Part shown: positions 56,706 through 64,000 of the stretch, piece by piece | How positions within the stretch are numbered: position 1 is the first letter of the stretch | How the letters are laid out: every line of letters begins with the position of its first letter | NCBI RefSeq assembly: GCF_007570935.1 | Contig: NZ_VLLR01000001.1 | Span: 248,001-312,000 of the forward strand | Reading direction: 5' to 3' | Length of the DNA stretch: 64,000 bases | DNA from: Lactobacillus sp. LL6 | Lineage (GTDB): Bacteria; Bacillota; Bacilli; Lactobacillales; Lactobacillaceae | Notes under the pieces: generated by a model | Seen by the model: the letters and a program-made list of their open reading frames with translations, nothing else | The model's database searches: none | What the model was told of the DNA's origin: nothing | Position numbers and translations under genes: made by a program

Positions 56706-58010
56706 ATGAAGCAGATGATAATTCATGGTGGGAAACCCCTGCAGGGCGATGTTTGGATCGGTGGCGCTAAGAATTCAACTGTTGCGATAGTTCCAGCATC
56801 AATTTTGTCAAGAACTCCAGTAATTTTGGAAGGTGTTCCAAGAATTGCGGACGTTGATAACTTAATGGACTTATTAAGTGAGATGGATGTGAAGTGTGAG
56901 TTTAATGGAACTACATTACGCATTGATCCAGAAGACATTAAGATGAGCCCTTTGCCAGCCGGTAAGGTTAAGAGTTTACGTGCATCATATTATTTTATGG
57001 GTGCACTTCTTGGTCGATTTGGTAAGGCAATTGTAGGTTTTCCAGGTGGTGACGACATCGGCCCTCGTCCCATTGACCAACACATTAAAGGCTTTGAAGC
57101 CTTGGGCGCAAGTGTAAAAAATGAAAATGATCAAATTATAATTACTGCACCAGAAGATGGCTTGCATGGTGCTAAGATTCATCTTAAAATGCCATCAGTT
57201 GGTGCAACCATGAACATAATCATGGCTAGCGTAACAGCTAAAGGACAAACTATCATTGATAATGCAGCTAAGGAACCTGAAATTATTGATTTAGCGACCT
57301 TTTTAAATAATATGGGTGCTGTTATTCGTGGTGCAGGTACTGAATCAATTAGAATTGAAGGTGTACCTGAATTACGAGCTAAGATTCCGCATACAATTAT
57401 TCCTGATCGAATCGAAGCAGGAACCTATATTGCGTTAGCTGCCTGCATTGGTAATGGTATTCGCATTCATAATATTATTGAAGAACACCTTGACTCATAT
57501 TTAGCTAAAGTTGAAGAAATGGGTGTGGTAATTGATGCTGATGAGGATTCTCTTTATGTTTATCCAGCAGGAGACTTAAAGATGATTCAAGTTAAGACTG
57601 ATGTTTATCCAGGGTTTGCGACAGACTTGCAGCAACCAATTACTCCACTTCTCTTAACTGCTAAGAGCGGTGAAGGAGTAGTAATTGATAATATTTATCC
57701 AAAGCGAATAGGACATATTGCTGAACTTCGTAAGATGGGTGCAAATATTCAAGTTGAAGATAATATTATCTTGGCGCACCCGACTAGCAAGATGCATGGT
57801 GCAGAAGTTACTGCGGGAGAAATTCGAGCAGGAGCTTGTTTAATGATTGCTGGTCTTATGACAGAAGGTACTACTGTTATTGATAAGGCTGGTAATATCT
57901 TACGTGGATATGACCGCGTTGAAGAAAAGCTTCGCCAATTAGGTGCTGATGTATCAATTGTTGATGATCCTGAAGTTCCAGGCGTAATGGATGCAGTCGA
58001 AGAAGAATAA
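56706..58010 (+). CDS. murA: UDP-GlcNAc enolpyruvyl transferase with Asp in the fosfomycin-target position
   Basis: MurA starts peptidoglycan precursor synthesis. I start at ATG 56706 (AAAGGA upstream; spacing a little long), giving 434 residues. Lys/Asn of the G-A-K-N-S-T motif (about residue 20) and the active-site loop are visible. In place of the loop Cys (E. coli Cys115, in P-G-G-C-x-I-G-x-R-P) the sequence reads P-G-G-D-D-I-G-P-R-P, so Asp116. That Asp swap keeps MurA active and makes it fosfomycin-insensitive in other bacteria. Confidence 0.95.
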   Translation: MKQMIIHGGKPLQGDVWIGGAKNSTVAIVPASILSRTPVILEGVPRIADVDNLMDLLSEMDVKCEFNGTTLRIDPEDIKMSPLPAGKVKSLRASYYFMGALLGRFGKAIVGFPGGDDIGPRPIDQHIKGFEALGASVKNENDQIIITAPEDGLHGAKIHLKMPSVGATMNIIMASVTAKGQTIIDNAAKEPEIIDLATFLNNMGAVIRGAGTESIRIEGVPELRAKIPHTIIPDRIEAGTYIALAACIGNGIRIHNIIEEHLDSYLAKVEEMGVVIDADEDSLYVYPAGDLKMIQVKTDVYPGFATDLQQPITPLLLTAKSGEGVVIDNIYPKRIGHIAELRKMGANIQVEDNIILAHPTSKMHGAEVTAGEIRAGACLMIAGLMTEGTTVIDKAGNILRGYDRVEEKLRQLGADVSIVDDPEVPGVMDAVEEE

Positions 58011-58013
58011 AAA

Positions 58014-58047
58014 TAAAACCACTAGATTTTAAGTCTAGTGGTTTTTT
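58014..58047 (+). terminator. murA terminator, left arm of an inverted pair
   Basis: AAAACCACTAGA pairs with TCTAGTGGTTTT, then a T-run. Its reverse complement recurs with one change at 58417-58449. Confidence 0.92.
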
Positions 58048-58069
58048 GTTACAATAATGTTAGGTTCTT

Positions 58070-58098
58070 TACAGCGGTTAGCTACCGCTAGAACTTAG
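58070..58098 (+). other. Stem-loop at the start of the 58.05-58.38 kb element
   Basis: GTTCT, then AGCGGT-loop-ACCGCT, then AGAAC form a nested stem. No T-run follows directly. It heads a structured segment between murA and the permease. Confidence 0.5.
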
Positions 58099-58140
58099 TA
58101 ATTTTTAGCATGGCTACGCACCCCTCACCATTTTGAAGTT

Positions 58141-58375
58141 ATGGAGGTGACAGCGATGCATAATTGAATTGGATAGACTGGAGAAGTAAACTTCCTTGAA
58201 GATTATTTGGATTGCTGTTGCAATTAGTATAATCTTAGATGCGTACGGAAAATTTTTGGTACGCAAAGCAAAAGCTAATGCAATAACAAAAAAGACTAAT
58301 CACAGGGATTAGTCACCAATCTAGTCATTCTGAAGTTACGATTGGAACTAACGACTGGTACTCGTTAGCTCCTTT
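58141..58375 (+). pseudogene. Possible broken type I toxin-like element
   Basis: A very strong ribosome site (GGAGGTGA) precedes ATG 58156, but that frame stops after three codons (M-H-N). One frame over, from TTG 58196 to 58312, is a 38-residue peptide with one hydrophobic helix and a basic tail (K-I-I-W-I-A-V-A-I-S-I-I-L, then R-K-A-K-A-N). Upstream, CCTCACCAT can partly hide the ribosome site. A hairpin GACTAATC/GGATTAGTC covers the stop, and a terminator-like stem (GGAACTAACGA/TCGTTAGCTCC) ends at about 58375. Short hydrophobic-basic peptides under hidden ribosome sites are typical of type I toxins, so this may be a frameshifted one. Identity is unproven. Confidence 0.35.
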
Positions 58376-58416
58376 TCTTTTATAATTATAAAGGTAAGTA
58401 AATGCAATTGCAAATT

Positions 58417-58449
58417 AAAACCACTAGACTTAAAATTTAGTGGTTTTTT
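58417..58449. terminator. Permease terminator, right arm of the inverted pair
   Basis: AAAACCACTAGAC ... TTTAGTGGTTTT. It is the reverse complement of the murA terminator with one mismatch over about 30 bases, and ends the permease transcript on the minus strand. Confidence 0.85.
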
Positions 58450-58468
58450 CTTATAAAAATAAATATCT

Positions 58469-59824
58469 TTATACTTTCTTTCTAAGTGAATCTAAAAATT
58501 CCTCATGTCTCTTGTCAGCTGCTTTATCATGATCAATAAAGAAGTAGCATCCTGCCGCAATTACTGCAACTGCTCCTCCAAGAAGAAGTGTTACTGCAGT
58601 AAAGTTAGTTATCATATAACAAGAAATAATCAAAGCAATAATTGGAATTGTATATTTTCCTGGAAGTGAAAATCCATGAGTAGGATACTCATTACTATGT
58701 TTAAATTTAATGACGGCAAGGATTGACGGTACATATTGAACAAATGATGCAAGAACAGTACAAGCAACTAAGAATAAGTAGCTTTGAGTGCAAAGAGCTA
58801 ATGATAAAATTGCTGTAAAAATAATGCCGACCCATGGAGCATCATGTTTATTCTTTTTGCCAATCCATTTTGGAAGCATCCCGTGTTCTGTGGCAAGGGA
58901 TGCAATAAGTGATGGAGTGTTAAATGAAGCTGAGAAAGCAACCCCAAAAATTGAAATTAACATACCAACAATCATTAAAGCAAAGCCCCATTCACCAACA
59001 CCAGTTCTTAAAGCACTAGCTAGTGGGTTAGAGTAACCACCTAATTTAGAACCGGATAAGCCAATTGCAACAATCAACATCAAACAGTCGAGAATTGTTA
59101 CACTAGTCATTACCGCAATTAAAACTCGCGGAATATTTTTTTCTGGGTGATTCATTTGTTTAGCAGCAATAGGAATAAAAGAAAACCCAGTAAACAAATA
59201 AAAGATAGGAGTAAATGCAGCTCCAAAGTGTTTCAAAAATGGAAGTGGTCCTTTAAGAGCTGCTTTTGGAATGATTGGTGTAAAGTGAGCCTTTTTAATG
59301 AAGAATACACCGATAATAATGAAAGCAAGTAGAGTTAAAATTTTAGCAGCCGCTGAAATGTTATTAACAAGCTTAACTAATGATCTACCAAAGAAATTGA
59401 TGATTGAAAACAGTAATATTAATACTACAACTCCAGCTGCGTAAACTAATGAATTTTTGAAAATTGGTAAAAAACTCTTCAACACTGTTAAAAGTGCAAC
59501 TACTTCTGCTGATAAAGTAGTACAACCTAAAAACCAAGTAAAAATTCCGAGTTCGTATCCAGCAAACCTTCCAAAGGCGTTATAAGAATAAAGCCACGCA
59601 GCTCCAGACCCCTTAAAACGGCTAGATAAGTCTGCATAACATAGCGCAATCATCGAAACGGTTACGGCAGTACAAAGCAAAACACCAATAGCAGATAAAT
59701 TCATATAATGATAAATGGTCGATGGAAGCAAAAATGTCCCTGAGCCAATGACAGCATTAATACCTAAAAAGTAAATCGAAATAAATGATAGTTTTTTAGG
59801 CACAGATTTTTGATTATTTTCCAT
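58469..59824 (-). CDS. APC-family amino-acid permease
   Basis: A 451-residue transporter with about 12 membrane segments. The first helix has the APC motif G-I-N-A-V-I-G-S-G-T-F-L-L, where the unwound G-S-G binds the amino acid. I start at ATG 59824 because AAGAGG gives better spacing to it than to 59830. The substrate is not visible; basic or broad neutral amino acids are possible. It shares a bidirectional terminator region with the murA side. Confidence 0.9.
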   Translation of the reverse strand: MENNQKSVPKKLSFISIYFLGINAVIGSGTFLLPSTIYHYMNLSAIGVLLCTAVTVSMIALCYADLSSRFKGSGAAWLYSYNAFGRFAGYELGIFTWFLGCTTLSAEVVALLTVLKSFLPIFKNSLVYAAGVVVLILLFSIINFFGRSLVKLVNNISAAAKILTLLAFIIIGVFFIKKAHFTPIIPKAALKGPLPFLKHFGAAFTPIFYLFTGFSFIPIAAKQMNHPEKNIPRVLIAVMTSVTILDCLMLIVAIGLSGSKLGGYSNPLASALRTGVGEWGFALMIVGMLISIFGVAFSASFNTPSLIASLATEHGMLPKWIGKKNKHDAPWVGIIFTAILSLALCTQSYLFLVACTVLASFVQYVPSILAVIKFKHSNEYPTHGFSLPGKYTIPIIALIISCYMITNFTAVTLLLGGAVAVIAAGCYFFIDHDKAADKRHEEFLDSLRKKV

Positions 59825-59982
59825 AGTCATGCCTCTTTTTCATCTAAACATCTAATTCTATTATAGTCGGTAAAATCCTAAGTATGGGTTTAGAAGACCT
59901 ATTTTTTGAAAGCGATTTTTTCATAGGCTAGAATAAAGTTAGATAATAGAATTATTTAGTAATAGAATCGAAGTGATTCACT

Positions 59983-60342
59983 ATGACAAGAATGACATTA
60001 AGAATCTTAGAGGTAATAGAAGCTATAATTTTTATGTTTACGCTTATTTTTGAACCGCAAACTTATATTGGAGCTGGAATTGATGCAATTGGCTATATTG
60101 TGGTGATTATTTTAGGGATTTTCATTATATGGCAAGCAGTTGAATTAAAGAAACGCGGTGTACCAAGAACGCGTGCAGATATTATTACTTCTGCATGTAT
60201 TGATGTTGCTTTTCTAGTATTTTTGATAATTTGGCAGCCTTCAACATACTACTTAAAGTCAGTTGATGCGATTTTGATTATTGCTTTTATTATTTTAGGA
60301 ATTGTATTAGCTCACCGTGCTGTAAAGATGAAAAGGAAGTAA
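59983..60342 (+). CDS. Small membrane protein of unknown function (pair member 1)
   Basis: A 119-residue protein with about four membrane helices, arranged as two similar halves: L-I-F-E-P-Q-T-Y-I-G-A-G-I-D-A-I and L-I-I-W-Q-P-S-T-Y-Y-L-K-S-V-D-A-I. This suggests an internal duplication. I do not recognise a family. The next gene starts 7 bases downstream and shares the F-E-P feature. Confidence 0.65.
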   Translation: MTRMTLRILEVIEAIIFMFTLIFEPQTYIGAGIDAIGYIVVIILGIFIIWQAVELKKRGVPRTRADIITSACIDVAFLVFLIIWQPSTYYLKSVDAILIIAFIILGIVLAHRAVKMKRK

Positions 60343-60348
60343 TTATAA

Positions 60349-60693
60349 ATGGAAAAGAAATATAAAACTGGTGAGATAATTCTTGCTATCATTAGTGGGA
60401 TTTTTGCTATTTATGTGGTTTGTTTTGAGCCTAAGTCGAATATTTATAGTGGCGTAACCTTGTTATTCATGCTGGCAACATTATTATTATGTATGTTTGA
60501 ATACAAGGAAGATAATTTTCGTAAGAAATTTGCAGTTACATTCTTGATTGCTTGCATGTTGTATTTCTTCGGTGATTATTTCAAACTTCCAGCGATGGGA
60601 TATGGAGTGAAGGCTATTAAGGCTTTAGCCTGCATTATTGCTTTAGGATTATTTTTGTGGTTGATTCTTTATAAAGAAAAAGATAATAACTAA
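60349..60693 (+). CDS. Small membrane protein of unknown function (pair member 2)
   Basis: A 114-residue protein with about four membrane helices. It shares V-C-F-E-P-K-S-N-I-Y-S-G-V with the first member of the pair, so they may be distant paralogues. Probably co-transcribed with it. No motif allows a function call. Confidence 0.65.
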   Translation: MEKKYKTGEIILAIISGIFAIYVVCFEPKSNIYSGVTLLFMLATLLLCMFEYKEDNFRKKFAVTFLIACMLYFFGDYFKLPAMGYGVKAIKALACIIALGLFLWLILYKEKDNN

Positions 60694-60702
60694 AAATTAT
60701 GT

Positions 60703-60737
60703 AAAAGAGATTTCCCAATTTTAGGAAATCTTTTTTA
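60703..60737 (+). terminator. Terminator after the membrane pair
   Basis: AAAGAGATTTCCC and GGAAATCTTTT arms, then a T-run. Confidence 0.85.
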
Positions 60738-60781
60738 GTATGCTTAATTATTATATATTTATAAATTAAATAAAAAAATGA

Positions 60782-60810
60782 TTTACTTTATTTTAAAATT
60801 AATATATAAT
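60782..60810 (+). promoter_or_regulatory. Promoter of the truncated ABC gene
   Basis: TTTACT at 60782-60787 and TATAAT at 60805-60810, 17 bases apart. Confidence 0.55.
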
Positions 60811-60862
60811 ACAAAATTAATAAAATTTAAATTTAGACATTTAATGAACTGGGAATGAAATA

Positions 60863-61093
60863 ATGAAAAGTAATAAACCAATTATAGAAGTTGATGGTAT
60901 TACAAAGAAGTTTTTGGTAAAAGGAAAAGAGAAAATTGCTATAAATACAATAAATTTTAAAATAAAGGAAGGCGAAATTGTAGGATATATTGGAAAAAAT
61001 GGAGCTGGTAAAAGTACCATGATAAAAATATTATGTGGAATTTTGACCCCAACTTATGGAAAAGCTGAGGTAAATGGCATATTCAATTGCTAA
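60863..61093 (+). pseudogene. 5' fragment of a DrrA/polysaccharide-type ABC ATPase
   Basis: The frame gives the first 72 or so residues of an ABC ATPase: I-I-E-V-D-G-I-T-K-K-F start, Walker A GKNGAGKST (about residue 52), and I-L-C-G-I-L-T-P-T-Y-G-K-A-E-V-N-G. It then breaks off: four further codons lead to a stop at 61093. Q-loop, signature and Walker B are gone. It overlaps the start of the alpha-galactosidase remnant by 20 bases, so the join is a deletion or recombination scar. Confidence 0.85.
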
Positions 61094-62951
61094 TGGAAAG
61101 CCAGACTTGAAGGGTTTGCCTCATTCATGGGTAAAAGAAGCTAATGAAGCCCAAACTTTGACTATTGAGTTAGTTGATGAAGTAAGCAAGCTGGAATTTG
61201 ATTTGATTTACACTATTTATCGTTATCGTCCAATTATTGCTCGGTCGGTTTTAGTTAAAAATAATGGTGATGATAGTGTTTATTTAGAAAAAGCAGCTTC
61301 AATGCAAATTGATTTTGTGGATAGAGATTTTGAAACAATTACTCTGCCAGGAGCGCATGCAAATGAGCGCCATATGCAACGTCAAAGTATTAATCAAGGT
61401 GTTCATGTATATGGGTCACACCGCGGAGCATCAAGTCATCAAATGAATCCATTCATTGCATTGGTTAATAAAGATACTGATGAATATCAAGGAGACGCTT
61501 ATGGCTTTGCCTTTGTATATTCAGGCAATCATGCTATAGAAGTAGAAAAGGATCAATTTAATCAAACTCGGTTAAATATTGGAATTAGTGACTATAACTT
61601 TGATTGGAAGCTTGAAAAAGGTGCCGAATTTCAAACTCCCGAAGTTATTATGACTTATTCCAATACTGGTCTTAATAAAATGAGTCAAAATTTCCATAAA
61701 TTGATTCATGACCGTATAATTCGTTCTAAGTATAAAGATCAAGTTCGTCCAATTTTAGTAAATAACTGGGAAGCAACTTACTTTGATTTTAATGAAGAAA
61801 AGTTAAAGCCAATCGTAGATGATGCTAAAAAACTTGGCATTGAAATGTTTGTTTTAGATGATGGCTGGTTTGGCCATCGAGATGATGACAACTCTTCACT
61901 TGGAGATTGGAAAGTTTTCAAAAAGAAGTTTCCAAATGGCTTAGGTCATTTTGCTGATTATGTTCACAAACAGGGGCTTAAGTTTGGGCTTTGGTTTGAA
62001 CCGGAGATGATCTCTTATGATTCTGATCTGTATAAAGCCCATCCTGACTACTTAATGCATGTTCCAGGTAGAAAGCCTAGTCCATCAAGAAACCAATATA
62101 TCTTAGACCTTGGCAGAAAGGAAGTCCGTGATAATATTTATAACCAAATGGTTGAGGTATTGGACTCTGTCGATATTGATTACATCAAATGGGATATGAA
62201 TCGTCATATTTCAGATGTATTTGAACACGACCTGCCAAGCGAGCGTCAAGGCGAAAGCTATCACCGCTATATATTAGGTGTTTATGACCTTATGAACCGT
62301 TTTGCTATTAACTATCCAAACATCCTAATTGAAGGTTGCTCTGGTGGTGGCGGACGTTTTGACGCAGGGATGGCTTACTATACTCCACAAATTTGGGCCA
62401 GTGATAATTCTGATGCTATTGCGCGTTTGACTATTCAATATGGAACTAGTTTGGTTTACCCACAATCTATGATGACCTCGCACGTATCTGTCTCCCCTAA
62501 TGAACAAAATGGACGCATTACACCATTTGATACGCGCGGAGCTGTTGCAATGTGGGGTGACTTAGGCTATGAACTAGACTTGACCAAGATGAGTGAAGAA
62601 GATAGTCAAAAGGTTAAGGAGCAAGTAAAGGATTATAAGGCAATTAGAGAAGTAACTCAATATGGTGACCTTTATCGCTTAAAGAATCCAAAATATGGCA
62701 ATCAAGCTGCATGGATGGTTGTCTCCCCTAATCAAGATGAAGCTATTGTTACCTGGGTTCAAATATTGTCTTATGCACAAAGCTACTTAACTAAAACTAA
62801 GCTTGTTGGTCTTGATCCTACACGTCACTATAAGGATTTAGCAACTGGTGAAGTTTATGGAGGCGATGAATTAATGGAGATGGGAATTTACGACCCAGTT
62901 ATTCATAAAGATTTTGCTTCTAAGATGTATCACTTCAAGGCTGTTGATTAG
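61074..62951 (+). pseudogene. melA: 5'-truncated GH36 alpha-galactosidase
   Basis: The 625-residue frame matches GH36 alpha-galactosidase from the middle of its N-terminal beta domain (N-G-K-P-D-L-K-G-L-P-H-S) to the end. The nucleophile Asp is in Y-I-K-W-D-M-N-R-H, and acid/base Asp in W-A-S-D-N-S-D. Full-length relatives are about 730 residues, so about 105-115 N-terminal residues are missing. ATG 61074 has no own ribosome site and lies inside the ABC fragment. The catalytic domain is whole, but folding without the first half of the N-domain is doubtful. Confidence 0.85.
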
Positions 62952-62961
62952 TTTGTCAATA

Positions 62962-63000
62962 TAAAAAAGCTCGATTCAAGATATAGAATCGAGCTTTTTT
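62962..63000. terminator. Bidirectional terminator
   Basis: AAAAAAGCTCGATTC pairs with GAATCGAGCTTTTTT with runs on both strands; it serves the alpha-galactosidase remnant and the permease. Confidence 0.92.
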
Positions 63001-63057
63001 AGTAATTAGGGTTTTTGAATGTGTAACAATTGAGGTTAAATATAGGAGTTTTTCGAC

Positions 63058-64000
63058 TTATTCAATAACCACCTTTCTTTGTTTTGTATGGAATAATATA
63101 TTAAGAAGCGTAGCACTTATACTGGCGACTACGATGCCATTGCCTAGGAACAATTGGATTGTTTCAGGCAAGGTTTGGAAAATCTGCGGATAAACTGTAA
63201 CTCCTAACCCTAAACCAATGGAAATTGCGACAATGAGCATGTTACGATTGTCTTCAAAATCAACATGCTTAAGCATCTTGATACCTTGAATTGCAATCAT
63301 AGTAAACATCACCAGCATTGCTCCACCTAATACAGAATCAGGAATTATAGTTACTAAGGCACCAATTTTGGGTAATAAACCCATAGTCATAAGGAGTCCT
63401 GCTGCCCAGAAAATAGGGCGCTTGGTTTTAATACCAGATAATTGGAGCAATCCAACATTTTGAGAAAAAGTTGTGTAGGGGAAAGTATTAAATAATCCGC
63501 CAAAGATTTGAGCGATTCCTTCAGCGCGGTAACCTTTTTTAAGATCTTCTTCAGTAATATCTTTATTTAAAAGATCACCAATTGCAAAAAATACTCCAGT
63601 TGACTCAACCATAGAAACTAAGGCAATGATAATCATTGTTAAGCTAGATGACCATTCAAATTCTGGAACTCCAAAATAAAAGAGTTGCGGTAAGTGAAAC
63701 CATGAAGCTTGTGCTACTGGAGCTAAAGATACCATCCCTAAACTACCAGCAATAAGAGTCCCAACGATTAAGCCAATTAAGACTGCAATTGATTTAATGA
63801 AGCCTTTGCCCCAAACTTCAATAGCTAAAATAATAATAATGGTTAAAAATCCAGTAATAAGATTTTTAGTATCACCAAAACCTTTAGCAGCTGCATTGCC
63901 TCCACCAATGTTTTGGAATGCGACAGGAATAAGAGTGAGTCCAATAACTGTAATTAAAGTTCCAGTTACTACTGGAGGGAAGAGTTTTTTGATTTTTGAA
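63058..64000 (-). CDS. pbuX: NCS2-family xanthine/uracil permease (partial, 5' end outside the window)
   Basis: The minus-strand frame stays open from the stop at 63058-63060 to the right edge, so about 313 C-terminal residues are visible and the start lies beyond 64000. The ATG at 63735 is an internal Met. The edge-proximal part reads L-F-P-P-V-V-T-G-T-L-I-T-V-I-G-L, typical of NCS2 purine permeases, and V-S-M-V-E-S-T-G-V-F-F-A-I-G-D-L carries the Glu of the substrate site. Xanthine is the most likely substrate; uracil or uric acid is possible. Confidence 0.9.
   Translation of the reverse strand, partial: SKIKKLFPPVVTGTLITVIGLTLIPVAFQNIGGGNAAAKGFGDTKNLITGFLTIIIILAIEVWGKGFIKSIAVLIGLIVGTLIAGSLGMVSLAPVAQASWFHLPQLFYFGVPEFEWSSSLTMIIIALVSMVESTGVFFAIGDLLNKDITEEDLKKGYRAEGIAQIFGGLFNTFPYTTFSQNVGLLQLSGIKTKRPIFWAAGLLMTMGLLPKIGALVTIIPDSVLGGAMLVMFTMIAIQGIKMLKHVDFEDNRNMLIVAISIGLGLGVTVYPQIFQTLPETIQLFLGNGIVVASISATLLNILFHTKQRKVVIE

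Noticed and set aside
63058-63735. A complete 225-residue permease starting at 63735
   Set aside because: The frame stays open to the window edge and encodes conserved NCS2 sequence upstream, so the Met is internal.

Overview
The window looks like chromosome of a low-GC Lactobacillus of the acidophilus group, close to L. gasseri or L. johnsonii. I infer this from AT-rich codon use, many SLAP-domain exported proteins, an Opp peptide-uptake system with PepC, T-box and M-box leaders, and short AAGGAGG ribosome sites. No sequence search was possible, so the species is an inference.

Layout. Positions 1-8 kb hold the tail of a SLAP protein, a CPA2-type antiporter, an oxidoreductase, two paralogous lipoproteins, a PAS protein, gpmA, an orphan HicB-like protein and a degenerate mutarotase-like protein. 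At 7-12 kb a cell-envelope run joins an LCP ligase-type protein, a PlsY-like acyltransferase and a very large LtaS-type phosphotransferase. At 12-22 kb come T-box/tyrS, a small SLAP-like protein, tRNA-Thr, oppA, a CBS-less guaB and oppBCDF, followed by pepC. At 23-31 kb are hsp20/greA around a CIRCE-like operator, tRNA-Gly, a YedK-type protein, trpS, comEB and an M-box-controlled mgtA. At 31-38 kb is the housekeeping string metG-tatD-rnmV-ksgA-veg-purR-glmU. Positions 38.5-45 kb carry five tandem exported proteins, at least four with SLAP-like domains. The dhaKLM operon follows on the other strand behind a probable cre site, and then prs.

The most striking region is 47.86-51.86 kb. A five-gene bacteriocin locus sits directly behind prs: two double-glycine peptides (the first is only 53 codons), a probable immunity protein, a C39-peptidase ABC exporter and a short accessory protein. 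It is bracketed by a perfect 125-bp direct repeat of the 3' end of prs, so the locus behaves like a 3,872-bp inserted cassette that restored the prs C-terminus. No recombinase gene is present in it.

Positions 52-58 kb return to core genes: a YwfO-type HD protein, a DUF1934 protein, rpoE, pyrG with a CTP-sensing attenuator, and a murA whose fosfomycin-target cysteine is Asp. After murA an inverted pair of terminators encloses a structured element with a possible broken type I toxin. At 58-64 kb are an amino-acid permease, two small membrane proteins, a deletion scar joining the start of an ABC ATPase gene to a 5'-truncated alpha-galactosidase gene, and a xanthine/uracil-type permease that runs off the right edge.
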